Assembly (NCBI RefSeq): GCF_050589825.1
Contig: NZ_JBNGOZ010000002.1
Span: forward strand, 322,561-386,560
DNA: 64,000 bases
Origin: Carboxylicivirga longa
Lineage (GTDB): Bacteria > Bacteroidota > Bacteroidia > Bacteroidales > Marinilabiliaceae
Reading direction: 5' to 3'
Shown: positions 36,386-46,462 of the stretch, piece by piece
Position numbering within the stretch: position 1 is the first letter of the stretch
Layout: the number at the start of each line of letters is the position of its first letter
The notes under the pieces: generated by a model
Told to the model about the DNA's origin: nothing
The model's database searches: none
The model's input: only the letters and a program-made list of their open reading frames with translations
Made by a program: the position numbers and the translations under genes

Positions 36386-36934
36386 TTACTGAATGACGCG
36401 GTAAGCAGGTTTACATTTCCCTCTTCGAATTTGACGCAGAAATATTTGTAGTAGAAAGCGCTTAAATCGACCAAGACGATCGATAAAGAGGCATCCCTCC
36501 AGATGGTCGTATTCGTGCTGAATAACCCTGGCGGCAAAACCTGCATAAACCTCTTCATGCGCTACAAACTGCTCATCATAATAATGAATTCGCACCTTAT
36601 CGCTCCTTTTTACTTTTCGACTGATGCCCGGCAAACTAAGGCAACCTTCTGTCATCCACACCCTTCGCGAAGGTAAAACCTCCAGCTGCGGATTGATAAA
36701 TACCTTTTTAAAACCTTTCAACTCAGGATGCTCATCTTTATACACATCCAAATCCACCACAAAAAGCTGTAAGGAGTGTCCAACTTGTGGAGCGGCTAAG
36801 CCTATTCCATCGGTTCGGTACAGGGTGGCCCATAGGTCCTTTATTAATTGTGAAATCTGCTGATCATCGGGCAACACAGGTGCCGCCTTTTTACACAGCA
36901 CCGGGTTTCCATAGAGGGCTACAGGTAAAATCAT
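36386..36934 (-). CDS. def: Peptide deformylase
   Basis: A 182-residue peptide deformylase, which removes the formyl group from nascent proteins. All three motifs are intact: GIGLAAPQVG (43-52), EGCLSLPG (96-103, metal ligand Cys98) and HEYDH (140-144, metal ligands His140 and His144, catalytic Glu141). The ATG overlaps the stop of ruvX by 4 nt. A C-terminal basic tail (RFKRFLLQIFLRQIRRGK) follows the domain. Confidence 0.97.
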   Translation of the reverse strand: MILPVALYGNPVLCKKAAPVLPDDQQISQLIKDLWATLYRTDGIGLAAPQVGHSLQLFVVDLDVYKDEHPELKGFKKVFINPQLEVLPSRRVWMTEGCLSLPGISRKVKRSDKVRIHYYDEQFVAHEEVYAGFAARVIQHEYDHLEGCLFIDRLGRFKRFLLQIFLRQIRRGKCKPAYRVIQ

Positions 36935-37344
36935 CGTTGTTGCTCCAGATAGGTTTGTAAAATAATGGTGGCACTCACCTTATCAATCATGCCCTTATCC
37001 TGGCGCGCCTTCTTTTTCAGTCCGCCATCAATCATAGCCTGAAATGCTATCTTAGAGGTAAAGCGTTCATCTACCCACTCGATGGGTAAGTCCGGGAAGT
37101 TCTTTTTCAAACGATTTACAAAAGGCTCGATGTATTTCATCGATTCGGAGACGGCGCCGCTGGTTTGCGTAGGATAACCCATTACAATGCGCTCCACCTC
37201 TTCCTCTTTCATGTAGTTAACCAAAAAGTCATATAATTCGTGCGAGGCCACTGTGGTTAAACCATTGGCGATGATCTGCATCGGATCGGTCACTGCCACC
37301 CCGCTCTTCTTTCGCCCGTAATCAATTGCTAAAATTCTGCCCAT
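36931..37344 (-). CDS. ruvX: RuvX/YqgF-type RNase H-fold nuclease
   Basis: A 137-residue YqgF-family protein from ATG 37344 (MGRILAIDYGRKKSG); a TTG six codons upstream lies within the probable -7 element. The DYG at the end of the first strand carries the catalytic Asp, and VMGYPTQTSG, EWVDERFTS and DKVSATIILQTYL are the other family blocks. The family acts in pre-16S rRNA end processing and has been proposed to resolve Holliday junctions. It forms a two-gene unit with def. Confidence 0.93.
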   Translation of the reverse strand: MGRILAIDYGRKKSGVAVTDPMQIIANGLTTVASHELYDFLVNYMKEEEVERIVMGYPTQTSGAVSESMKYIEPFVNRLKKNFPDLPIEWVDERFTSKIAFQAMIDGGLKKKARQDKGMIDKVSATIILQTYLEQQR

Positions 37345-37359
37345 GTTAATGATTTGCTG

Positions 37360-37367
37360 CAAAGATA
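37360..37367 (-). promoter_or_regulatory. Candidate -7 element of ruvX-def
   Basis: Minus-strand TATCTTTG matches TAnnTTTG exactly, 15 nt before the ruvX ATG. No good -33 TTTG is seen at the right distance. The ppdK terminator just upstream supports independent initiation here. Confidence 0.4.
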
Positions 37368-37400
37368 ATGCATTGTATTCACACCGATGCTAAAAATATA

Positions 37401-37426
37401 AAAGGTCGCCCCATTGAGCGACCTTT
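37401..37426 (-). terminator. Terminator of ppdK
   Basis: A 9-bp stem (AAAGGTCGC/GCGACCTTT) with 8-nt loop about 25 nt after the ppdK stop, with a short U-containing tail on the minus strand. Confidence 0.75.
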
Positions 37427-37450
37427 TATTTCCAATATTCAATTATGTCA

Positions 37451-40156
37451 TCATCGCAAGCTGGCCTGCGCGGCTGCCAAACGGGCTATGGGCACCCGGA
37501 AAGGTGAACAGCTCACATAGTTCATGCCCTGCTTCACACAGAATTCTACTGATGAGGGCTCACCACCATGCTCACCGCAGATTCCCACCTTAAGGATAGG
37601 GTTCACTTTACGACCCTTTTCAATACCTGTTTGCACCAGCTGACCCACACCTTCCTGATCCAGCACCTGGAAGGGATCATTCTTCAGAATGCCTTGCTTC
37701 AGGTAAACGGGTAGGAACTTACCGGCATCGTCGCGCGAGTAACCAAAAGTCATCTGCGTAAGGTCATTAGTACCAAAGGAGAAGAACTCGGCTACCTCGG
37801 CAATCTCATCGGCGGTGAGTGCAGCGCGGGGTATCTCAATCATCGTACCTACCAGATACTCCACCTTATCACCCTTTTCACGGAAAACAGCATCAGCCAC
37901 TTCACGCACAATCTTTTCCTGCATCTTTAATTCTTTCACCGTACCTACCAGCGGTATCATAATCTCGGGGAAAGTGGGTTTGCCTTCGGCTTTCAACTCC
38001 ATGGCCGCCTCCAAGATAGCACGTGCCTGCATTTCTGTAATCTCAGGATAAGTATTACCTAAGCGACAGCCACGATGCCCCAGCATGGGGTTAAACTCAT
38101 GCAGGTCTTCCACTTTTTTCTGAATTACCTCAATGGAAACACCCATTTCTTTGGCCATGGCCTGCTGATTATCGGTCTCCTGCGGCACAAACTCATGCAG
38201 CGGTGGATCCAGCAGACGTATAGTCACCGGCAGGCCTATCATGGTATTCAGAACGTTCTTAAAATCCTGACGCTGTATGGGTAATAGCTTATCTAGTGCC
38301 TTACGACGTCCAGTCTCATCATCCGACAGAATCATCTCACGCATGCGCACCAGTCGCTCGCCTTCAAAAAACATGTGCTCCGTACGACAAAGGCCAATTC
38401 CCTGAGCGCCAAATTCACGTGCCACCTTGGCATCGCGCTCTGTTTCTGCATTGGTACGCACATTGATCTTCCTGAATTTATCGGCCAGTTCCATGATGGC
38501 AGCAAAATCGCCGCTCAACTCCGGATCTTTGGTGGCAATTTTTCCTTCGTACACATCACCGGTTGATCCGTTCAGCGAAATCCAGTCACCTTCTTTAAAG
38601 ATTTTACCACCCGCCGTTAAAGTACGTGCTTTGGCATCGATCTTACATTCGCCGGCACCCGACACGCAACATTTACCCATACCGCGCGCTACTACGGCAG
38701 CGTGGGAGGTCATTCCACCACGGGCTGTTAATATTCCCTGAGCAATATCCATCCCTTCCAGATCCTCAGGTGATGTTTCGATACGTGCCAATATGGTCAC
38801 GGGAAATTTGTTGGCCTCATCGGCATGGAACACCAGCTGACCTGTAGCTGCGCCGGGCGATGCCGGTAATCCGGTGGCCAGTACATTAGCTTTCACCATG
38901 GCATCCATGTCAAACACAGGGTGCAACAACTCATCGAGCTTATTAGGCTCCTGACGCAGAATGGCTGTTTTTTCATTAATCATGCCTTCGCGTAACATAT
39001 CCATGGCTATTTTTACCATGGCGGCTGCCGTACGCTTTCCGCTTCGTGTTTGCAGCATCCACAACTTACCATCCTGAATGGTAAACTCCAGATCCTGCAT
39101 ATCTTTAAAGTAACTCTCTAGCTTCTCCTGCATTTCAAACAACTCCGCATAAGCCTTAGGCATCGCCTCTTCCAGTGAGGGATAATTCGCCACCCGCTCT
39201 TCTTCAGAAACCTTGGCTAGTTGAGCCCAACGGATCGATCCTTCCTTGGTGATTTGCTGCGGTGTGCGAACACCAGCCACAACATCCTCACCCTGAGCAT
39301 CAATCAGGTATTCACCATTAAACACGTTTTCACCAGTTGCAGCATCACGTGTAAAAGCCACTCCTGTTCCGGAATTTTCACCCATATTACCAAATACCAT
39401 GGCCTGCACATTAACCGCAGTACCCCATTCGGCAGGTATCTGATTAATCTGACGATAATAGATTGCCCGCGGGTTCATCCAGCTATCAAATACGGCTGCT
39501 ACTGCACCCCACAATTGCTCCCAGGGATCCACAGGAAAATCATGGCCTGTAACTTTTTTAACAGCCGCCTTAAATTTAACCACCAAGTCCTTCAGGTCAT
39601 TCACATCCAGGTCTGTATCATTATCAACGCCTTTGGCCTCCTTCATATCCTCCATTATCGCCTCAAACGGATCAATATCTTCTTTGGACTCAGGCTTCAT
39701 GCCTAGCACTACATCGCCGTACATCTGCACAAAACGACGGTACGAATCCCAGGCAAAACGCTCATTACCCGATTTTTTGGCGAGGGTTAATACAGCTTCA
39801 TCATTCATCCCCAAGTTAAGAACCGTATCCATCATTCCCGGCATGGACACGCGGGCACCAGAGCGCACAGACACCAACAGTGGATTCTCTTTAGAACCAA
39901 ATTCCATGCCCATGGTCTGTTCCACTTTTTTCATTGCCTCCTTAACTTCACTGCGCAACAGACCCACAATCTTATCGCGACCCATTTCATTATATTCAAT
40001 ACAAGTATCTGTGGTAATTGTAAAGCCGGCAGGCACAGGCACACCAATCAGATTCATCTCCGCCAGATTGGCACCTTTACCACCAAGTAGATTTTTCATA
40101 TCAGCTTTTCCTTCTGCTTTGCCATTGCCAAAGGTGTAAACGCGTTTGTTGCTCAT
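37451..40156 (-). CDS. ppdK: Pyruvate, phosphate dikinase
   Basis: A 901-residue cytoplasmic enzyme interconverting pyruvate, ATP and phosphate with phosphoenolpyruvate, AMP and pyrophosphate. Domains are in the usual order: ATP-grasp (GGKGANLAEMNLIGVPVPAGF at the N-terminus), swivelling phosphohistidine domain (GGMTSHAAVVARGMGK), and TIM barrel ending in the catalytic-Cys region (GEHGGEPSSVEFC). The length is standard. Found near nifJ, it suggests a PPi-linked anaerobic glycolysis/gluconeogenesis node around pyruvate. Confidence 0.98.
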   Translation of the reverse strand: MSNKRVYTFGNGKAEGKADMKNLLGGKGANLAEMNLIGVPVPAGFTITTDTCIEYNEMGRDKIVGLLRSEVKEAMKKVEQTMGMEFGSKENPLLVSVRSGARVSMPGMMDTVLNLGMNDEAVLTLAKKSGNERFAWDSYRRFVQMYGDVVLGMKPESKEDIDPFEAIMEDMKEAKGVDNDTDLDVNDLKDLVVKFKAAVKKVTGHDFPVDPWEQLWGAVAAVFDSWMNPRAIYYRQINQIPAEWGTAVNVQAMVFGNMGENSGTGVAFTRDAATGENVFNGEYLIDAQGEDVVAGVRTPQQITKEGSIRWAQLAKVSEEERVANYPSLEEAMPKAYAELFEMQEKLESYFKDMQDLEFTIQDGKLWMLQTRSGKRTAAAMVKIAMDMLREGMINEKTAILRQEPNKLDELLHPVFDMDAMVKANVLATGLPASPGAATGQLVFHADEANKFPVTILARIETSPEDLEGMDIAQGILTARGGMTSHAAVVARGMGKCCVSGAGECKIDAKARTLTAGGKIFKEGDWISLNGSTGDVYEGKIATKDPELSGDFAAIMELADKFRKINVRTNAETERDAKVAREFGAQGIGLCRTEHMFFEGERLVRMREMILSDDETGRRKALDKLLPIQRQDFKNVLNTMIGLPVTIRLLDPPLHEFVPQETDNQQAMAKEMGVSIEVIQKKVEDLHEFNPMLGHRGCRLGNTYPEITEMQARAILEAAMELKAEGKPTFPEIMIPLVGTVKELKMQEKIVREVADAVFREKGDKVEYLVGTMIEIPRAALTADEIAEVAEFFSFGTNDLTQMTFGYSRDDAGKFLPVYLKQGILKNDPFQVLDQEGVGQLVQTGIEKGRKVNPILKVGICGEHGGEPSSVEFCVKQGMNYVSCSPFRVPIARLAAAQASLR

Positions 40157-40334
40157 AGATAGATTTTTAAAGTTTTATTGAAAATTGTTAACTGTCGAGT
40201 ATTTTAAAAGAGTTTGTTAAAAAAAGCAAAAACAACTCAAATAAACAAAATAATTTGGCAAAGAAATTATTTTTACATGGCAAATAGCAAAACTGCTTAC
40301 TCGGGCATAATTACCGCCGATACAACAAAAAACC

Positions 40335-40362
40335 GCATCCTTATTACGTAACATAAGAATGC
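40335..40362 (-). terminator. Terminator of the dihydroorotate-dehydrogenase-like gene
   Basis: On the minus strand a 10-bp stem (GCATTCTTAT with ATAAGGATGC, one G-U pair) and an 8-nt loop are followed by a run of six U, 27 nt after the stop at 40389. Confidence 0.75.
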
Positions 40363-40388
40363 AGTTTGTAGTGAATATATTTTAAATT

Positions 40389-41399
40389 TTAATTGACAGG
40401 GTATTTTTTCAGAAAGGCTTTTGCTTTCATCAGAAAATCGACATACTGAGCCCGACGGTAGGCATGCGGATCATCAACATTCTTTTTACACAGCTTCCCT
40501 TTAAAGTCGTCTATCTTATCATAGCCCTTCTCTTTCATCCACTCCTGAAGCTCATCAAGCATGCGGGTTATCTGTATTACACCATTTTTATAGATAGTAC
40601 TCACTACCTGCACGGCATCAGCGCCGGCCAGCAGCATGGTAATCATATCTTCACCATCGTGAATACCTGTATTGCTGCAAATATTTCCGTTAAGATTACA
40701 GGATAACATACCGGCAAAGCGCAAAGGCAACCGATTATCGCCCTTTTGACTCAGATTATAAGGCATTTTCAGTTTTTCCTCCTTGATGTCAATATCCGGC
40801 TGGAAAAGTCGGTTGAAAAGCACAAAGGCTTCGGCACCGTTGCGATCCATACGATATACCACATTCATCATATTGGTGTAAAACGGACTGAGTTTCACGC
40901 TTATCGGAATATTCACTGCGTCTCTCACCTTTTTCAGAACCTCTATTTGCTGATTTTCAATGTCCGCAGGGGTCTTTTCCACATCCGATATGGCAGCGTA
41001 AAAATTCAATTCAAGTCCATCAATACCGGTGTCTTCCAGATGTTTGGCATATTCCACCCAGCTAACATCGTAGGTACAATTCAAACTGGCAAATACCGGA
41101 ATAGAAACGCTCTCCTTTAACTTTTTCAGCGCCATAAGGTGAGCTTTGGGACCAGAATGTTCAATATTGGGAAACAGGGTGGTCATTTCGGCATGGATGT
41201 CGTCAAACTCATGAAGCTCCTCTTCCAATTCTGCAGCCTCCAAGTGCAGTTGTTCTTCAAACAGCGATTTATAAACAATCGCAGCAGCACCTGCATCTTC
41301 TAGTTTCTTGGCCATTTTAAGGTCTAAAACCAGGTTGCTGGCACCAATAATAATGGGATTTTTCAGTTCAATCCCCATGTAAGTGGTTTTTAAATCCAT
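40389..41399 (-). CDS. Dihydroorotate dehydrogenase-like FMN protein
   Basis: A 336-residue TIM-barrel protein with class-1 DHOD/PreA features: MDLKTTYMGIELKNPIIIGASN at the N-terminus, VFASLNCTYDVSWVEYA, DGLELNFYA, PISVKLSPFYTN (likely FMN contact) and LLAGADAVQVVSTIYKNG at the phosphate-binding end. The usual catalytic base loop is not obviously conserved, so true dihydroorotate oxidation is uncertain. Homologues often neighbour nifJ in anaerobes, as here (177 nt downstream of nifJ), which hints at a ferredoxin-linked reaction; that is inference. Confidence 0.85.
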   Translation of the reverse strand: MDLKTTYMGIELKNPIIIGASNLVLDLKMAKKLEDAGAAAIVYKSLFEEQLHLEAAELEEELHEFDDIHAEMTTLFPNIEHSGPKAHLMALKKLKESVSIPVFASLNCTYDVSWVEYAKHLEDTGIDGLELNFYAAISDVEKTPADIENQQIEVLKKVRDAVNIPISVKLSPFYTNMMNVVYRMDRNGAEAFVLFNRLFQPDIDIKEEKLKMPYNLSQKGDNRLPLRFAGMLSCNLNGNICSNTGIHDGEDMITMLLAGADAVQVVSTIYKNGVIQITRMLDELQEWMKEKGYDKIDDFKGKLCKKNVDDPHAYRRAQYVDFLMKAKAFLKKYPVN

Positions 41400-41523
41400 G
41401 TTAAAAGTACTATTAAAGGGTTACATAACTACTTATCTTTCAATTAACACAGTTTAATGTACAGCCTTTAATTGGTAAAATCAATGTTAATTTTACCGCA
41501 CAGAAGAAATGGGAGATAAAAAA

Positions 41524-41550
41524 AGTCGCCCTGCACGAGGCAAGGCGACT
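41524..41550 (-). terminator. Terminator of nifJ
   Basis: Stem AGTCGCC/GGCGACT with a 13-nt partly paired loop, followed on the minus strand by seven U, 27 nt after the nifJ stop. Confidence 0.8.
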
Positions 41551-41576
41551 TAGTTTATATCAGATATGAACAATTA

Positions 41577-44500
41577 TTATTCAATCACTTCATACTCCAT
41601 GTCGTTCAGACGCTTGTATGAGCTATAGCGCCACTTGGCATTCTTCTCTGATTCGCTAAAGAGCACCTTCGCCTCTTCGGGGAATGACTTGGCCAATGCT
41701 GTATATCGCACCTCATTCATCAGGAAGCTTTGGAACTTATCCCATTGTGGAGGCTTAGAGTCCAGGGTAAACGGATTCTTACCCTCTTCTTCCAACATTG
41801 GGTTATAGCGGAACAGATGCCAGTAACCACACTCAACGGCAGCCTTACCTTCGGCCTGTGTTTTACCCATACCGGTTTTCAAACCGTGAGCAATACATGG
41901 CGAATAAGCGATAATAAGCGATGGACCCGGATAGGCCTCAGCCTCTTTAAGCGCCTTGAAGTATTGCGCCTGATTGGCACCAATAGCTACCTGAGCCACA
42001 TAAACATAACCGTAAGTAGTAGCCATCAAGCCAAGGTCTTTCTTACGAATGCGCTTACCGGAAGCAGCAAACTTAGCCACAGCACCCACCGGTGTTGACT
42101 TGGATGACTGACCACCGGTGTTAGAGTAAACCTCGGTATCCATTACCAGAATATTTACATCTTCGCCGGAAGCAATCACATGATCCAATCCTCCGTAACC
42201 GATATCGTAAGCCCAACCGTCACCACCGAAGATCCAGATTGACTTCTTAGACAGGTAATCCTTCAGTGCCAATATTTCTTTGGCCACAGGATGCGACTCA
42301 TTGGCCAGAGCAGCTACTACCGCCTTAGATGCAGCAACATTTTCGTTACCATTATCTTTGGTTGCGAACCACTTCTCAAAGGCTGCCTTAGTCTCAGCAT
42401 TTACCTCTGCCATTGACTCATTCATCTTACGCTCGATGCGCTCGCGTAACTTATTAACACCAGTAGCCATACCCAGACCATACTCGGCGTTGTCTTCAAA
42501 CAATGAGTTTGCCCAGGCCGGACCTTTACCCTCTTTATTAGTACAGTAAGGTGTGGCGGGAGCCGAACCTCCATAAATAGATGAACAACCCGTAGCGTTA
42601 GCCACCATCATACGATCGCCAAACAATTGAGTAATCAGCTTAATATAAGGTGTTTCACCACAACCGGCACAAGCTCCTGAGAACTCAAACAAAGGCTGGG
42701 CGAACTGGGAAGCTTTCACATTCATGTCTTTAGGCATGATATGGTCTTTGATCGACACTTCTTCCACCATATAGTCCCAACGTGCTACTTCTGCTTTTTG
42801 GGTCTCAAGCGGCTTCATTTCCAACGCTTTGTTCTTGGCTGGACAAACATCGGCACAGTTACCACAACCTGTACAGTCTAAGGCACTTACCTGAATGCGA
42901 TATTGCAGGCCGTCGAATCCTTTACCGTTGGCTTTCTTAGTAGCAGTTCCTTCAGGGGCACCTGCCAACTCTTTTTCATCGAGCAAATAAGGACGAATGG
43001 CAGCATGCGGACATACATAGGCACACTGGTTACACTGGATACAGTTATCCACATTCCACTCAGGAATATCAACCGCTACACCGCGCTTCTCAAAGGCTGT
43101 TGTTCCGGCAGGCAAAGTACCGTCTTCGCGACCTTTAAAAATACTCACCGGCAGGTCGTCACCTTTTTGTGCATTCACAGGGAACACAAAGTCTTTAATA
43201 AACTGAGGCGCCTTTTCGTTGGTTGGGAATACCACCTCAGCGGCTTCATTGGCCCATGATGCAGGAATGGTAATCTCATTCACAGCGCCTCCTTTGTCAA
43301 CAGCCTGATAGTTCATGTTAACAATGGTCTCGCCTTTTTTGCCAAAGGTTTTTACAATGGCTTTCTTCATCTGTTCAACCGCCAGATCGTAAGGTATTAC
43401 GTTAGCAATTTTAAAGAAGGCCGACTGCATAATGGTATTGGTGCGGTTACCCAGACCAATCTCCTTGGCAATATGGGTTGCATCAATGGTATAGAATTTA
43501 ATTTTATGATCTGCAATATAGCGCTTCACGAAAGCAGGAAGGTTACTTTCCAGCTCTGCCTCGCTCCACGAGCAGTTGAGCAGGAAGGTACCGCCATCTT
43601 TAAGACCTTTGAGCATGTCGTACATGTTCAAATAGGCCGGTACGTGACATGCCACCAGGTCAGGTGTATTAACCAGATATGGCGAGCGAATAGGTGTATC
43701 ACCAAAGCGCAGGTGAGAAATGGTAATACCCCCTGATTTCTTTGAATCGTAGGCAAAATAAGCCTGCGCATATTTATCGGTGTTATCACCAATAATTTTG
43801 ATAGAGTTCTTGTTGGCACCAACAGTACCATCCGAACCTAAACCATAGAATTTACCTTCGAAAGTACCTTCATCACCTAATGAGAACTCAGGTAGCAAAG
43901 GCAGTGATGTATGCGTTACATCATCCACAATACCCACAGTAAACTGGTTCTTAGGCTCGTCTTTCTTTAAGTTTTCAAAAACGCTAAGCATCATGGCCGG
44001 CGTAGTATCTTTCGATGACAAACCATAGCGACCCCCCACAATAACAGGAGCATTTTCCTTACCATAGAACAAGTCGCGAATATCAAGATACAAAGGATCA
44101 CCATTAGCACCGGGCTCTTTGGTACGATCCAGTACAGCAATTTTCTTGGCTGTTTTTGGGAAGGCCTCCATAAAATACTTGGCAGAGAAAGGACGATACA
44201 GGTGAACTGCAATCAATCCTACTTTTTCGCCTTTGGCTGTCAGGTCGTCAATTACCTCTTTAATAGTATCGGTAATAGAACCCATGGCCACAATAATGTT
44301 TTCAGCATCCTCAGCACCGTAGTAATCGAAAGGACGGTACTTACGGCCGGTAATCTTGCTCAGCTCATCCATGTATTCAGCCACCATATCAGGCACTGCA
44401 TCATAGAATGGGTTGGCCGCCTCACGAGCCTGGAAGTAGATATCAGGGTTTTGAGCGGTACCGCGTGTAACAGGGTGCTCAGGGCTTAGTGCATTATTGC

Positions 44501-45116
44501 GGAAAGCCTGAAGTGCTTCCTGATCTACCAAGTGAGCCAGGTCTTCATTTTCAAGGGCTTCAATCTTCTGAATCTCGTGCGAAGTACGGAAACCATCAAA
44601 GAAATGCAAGAAAGGTACACGTGACTTAATCGAAACAAGGTGAGCCACCGCTGAAAGGTCCATCACTTCTTGTACCGAACCTGTTGCCAGCATGGCAAAA
44701 CCTGTCTGACGTGTGGCCATCACATCGGAATGATCGCCGAAGATAGACAAGGCCTGCGCAGCCAAACTACGAGCACTTACGTGGAAGACACCGGGTAAAA
44801 GCTCACCCGAAATTTTGTACATATTAGGAATCATCAGTAATAATCCCTGGGAGGCAGTAAAGGTCGACGTTAATGCACCCGCCTGTAATGAACCATGAAC
44901 AGCACCTGCTGCTCCGGCCTCCGACTGCATCTCCTCAACTTTTACGGTTTCACCGAAGATATTTTTTTTTCCGGCTGCAGCCCATTCATCCACATTTTCC
45001 GCCATGTTCGACGATGGCGTAATAGGATAGATAGCCGCCACTTCGCTGAACATATACGCGATATGTGCAGCGGCATGGTTACCATCACATGTAATAAACT
45101 TTTTTTCTTTAGCCAT
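41577..45116 (-). CDS. nifJ: Pyruvate:ferredoxin (flavodoxin) oxidoreductase
   Basis: A 1179-residue single-chain PFOR converting pyruvate and CoA to acetyl-CoA, CO2 and reduced ferredoxin. N-terminal domain I (YPITPSSNMAENVDEWAA), gamma-type domain, and two 4Fe-4S motifs (NCIQCNQCAYVCPH, DCTGCGNCADVCP) lead to the TPP domain with a proximal-cluster pair (GACAGCGETPY) and GGDGWAYDIGYGGLDH ... SNTGGQSSKSTP. All cluster cysteines are present. The enzyme is oxygen-sensitive, so the host is probably anaerobic or facultative. Confidence 0.98.
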   Translation of the reverse strand: MAKEKKFITCDGNHAAAHIAYMFSEVAAIYPITPSSNMAENVDEWAAAGKKNIFGETVKVEEMQSEAGAAGAVHGSLQAGALTSTFTASQGLLLMIPNMYKISGELLPGVFHVSARSLAAQALSIFGDHSDVMATRQTGFAMLATGSVQEVMDLSAVAHLVSIKSRVPFLHFFDGFRTSHEIQKIEALENEDLAHLVDQEALQAFRNNALSPEHPVTRGTAQNPDIYFQAREAANPFYDAVPDMVAEYMDELSKITGRKYRPFDYYGAEDAENIIVAMGSITDTIKEVIDDLTAKGEKVGLIAVHLYRPFSAKYFMEAFPKTAKKIAVLDRTKEPGANGDPLYLDIRDLFYGKENAPVIVGGRYGLSSKDTTPAMMLSVFENLKKDEPKNQFTVGIVDDVTHTSLPLLPEFSLGDEGTFEGKFYGLGSDGTVGANKNSIKIIGDNTDKYAQAYFAYDSKKSGGITISHLRFGDTPIRSPYLVNTPDLVACHVPAYLNMYDMLKGLKDGGTFLLNCSWSEAELESNLPAFVKRYIADHKIKFYTIDATHIAKEIGLGNRTNTIMQSAFFKIANVIPYDLAVEQMKKAIVKTFGKKGETIVNMNYQAVDKGGAVNEITIPASWANEAAEVVFPTNEKAPQFIKDFVFPVNAQKGDDLPVSIFKGREDGTLPAGTTAFEKRGVAVDIPEWNVDNCIQCNQCAYVCPHAAIRPYLLDEKELAGAPEGTATKKANGKGFDGLQYRIQVSALDCTGCGNCADVCPAKNKALEMKPLETQKAEVARWDYMVEEVSIKDHIMPKDMNVKASQFAQPLFEFSGACAGCGETPYIKLITQLFGDRMMVANATGCSSIYGGSAPATPYCTNKEGKGPAWANSLFEDNAEYGLGMATGVNKLRERIERKMNESMAEVNAETKAAFEKWFATKDNGNENVAASKAVVAALANESHPVAKEILALKDYLSKKSIWIFGGDGWAYDIGYGGLDHVIASGEDVNILVMDTEVYSNTGGQSSKSTPVGAVAKFAASGKRIRKKDLGLMATTYGYVYVAQVAIGANQAQYFKALKEAEAYPGPSLIIAYSPCIAHGLKTGMGKTQAEGKAAVECGYWHLFRYNPMLEEEGKNPFTLDSKPPQWDKFQSFLMNEVRYTALAKSFPEEAKVLFSESEKNAKWRYSSYKRLNDMEYEVIE

Positions 45117-45286
45117 TTTATATACTCCTAATAATTAATTGGTTATTATTCTAGTAGATTAAAAGACTGATAGAAGCTGAAACTATCTGACCATCGTCCG
45201 ATAACGGTTTCAATACCTGCGATCCATCTGTCATCCTAATCATATCTTATCCTATATATTAATTCTAAAAGTCAATCAGTTGTTTA

Positions 45287-46462
45287 TCAATACAGAAAAC
45301 CAAAGAGCCACAAGGGTATGCGTTTATCATCGCCCACCTCCAGCATCTGATGGGCTAAAAACTCTTTCTCGCCCGGGGTATGCTTCATCATGGAATCATC
45401 ACCCACATGAAAATGCCACTCATTATCCACCTTAAAATCCCCTACTTTAGATACATTGACCTGATGCCGGTAACTCAACTGATTCAGAAAAAAGGTGCGA
45501 TTCATGTTTAACTGATTGACAGCACCATGCGTCATTGAGTAATAAACATTAGGGTTGTGAACGTATATCTTCGAGGGCTTTTTCGATGACTCACTATCTT
45601 CATACAGGAGATTGATCAACCGACCATTTTTCAGATAATTCAAATAATTCATCACAGTGGCTCTCGACGTTTCGATCACCTGACTCAGGCGACTCACGTT
45701 AGGTTGAAGGGGTGCCGTTTTGGCAATGGCGTAAAGTAATTTACGCAATTTAGGCAAATACTTCAATTCAATCTGTTCCAGGTATGAAATATCGATCTCC
45801 AGTATCAGGTTAATATTCTTCACCACGTTCTCGGCATAGTTGTGCTTTTCCAGAAAAAAGGGATAATAGCCATGCTCCAGGTAATCGTTAAAGTAAGCTA
45901 GAGGGCGCACCTTCGAACTTATCTCTGCACTTATCTCGCGATGATTGGTCAGAATGTCGTCCAGCGAGCAGATGGGAAATTTATTTTTCGTCACCTCATT
46001 CAAGTTCTCCCGGAAAGAAAAGCCATCAAGACGATAAACAGCGACACATCCATTCAAGTCGTTATTCTGATCTAAAAGCCGCATGACCGCCGAGCCACTG
46101 AATACAATCTTTAAATCCTTAAAATTATCGTAGCAATAACGCAATTCTTGAGACCAACCCGGATATTTATAAACCTGATCGAGTATTAGTGTTTTACCAC
46201 CCTTCTTTCGAAACTCATCGGCAAATGAAATAATGCTGCGCTCGGTAAAGTAAAGGTTGTTTAAATTTACATACAGGCAACTTTTATGCATACCAAAACG
46301 CGACTTGGCGTAATCCAGCAAAAAAGTTGTCTTACCCACACCCCTGGAACCTTTAATACCAATGAGCCGCTGATTCCAATCAATTTCATTCATTAATTCG
46401 CGGCGCACAGGCGTGCCAAGATGCTCTATAAGATATCGATGAGTTTCAAAAAATGATTGCAT
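45287..46462 (-). CDS. AAA_14/DUF4143-type ATPase with D-Q Walker B
   Basis: A 391-residue P-loop protein. Walker A GSRGVGKTT is at 38-46; the Walker B strand reads LILDQV (92-97), where most relatives have D-E, so Gln96 replaces the catalytic Glu. Sensor-like FSGSAVMRL follows at about 130. The C-terminal half has a winged-helix-like segment (LSQVIETSRATVMNYLNYLKNGRLI) and the KIYVHNPNVYY strand typical of the DUF4143 partner domain. The cellular role of this family is unclear. It is a single gene with a near-perfect promoter directly upstream. Confidence 0.82.
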   Translation of the reverse strand: MQSFFETHRYLIEHLGTPVRRELMNEIDWNQRLIGIKGSRGVGKTTFLLDYAKSRFGMHKSCLYVNLNNLYFTERSIISFADEFRKKGGKTLILDQVYKYPGWSQELRYCYDNFKDLKIVFSGSAVMRLLDQNNDLNGCVAVYRLDGFSFRENLNEVTKNKFPICSLDDILTNHREISAEISSKVRPLAYFNDYLEHGYYPFFLEKHNYAENVVKNINLILEIDISYLEQIELKYLPKLRKLLYAIAKTAPLQPNVSRLSQVIETSRATVMNYLNYLKNGRLINLLYEDSESSKKPSKIYVHNPNVYYSMTHGAVNQLNMNRTFFLNQLSYRHQVNVSKVGDFKVDNEWHFHVGDDSMMKHTPGEKEFLAHQMLEVGDDKRIPLWLFGFLY

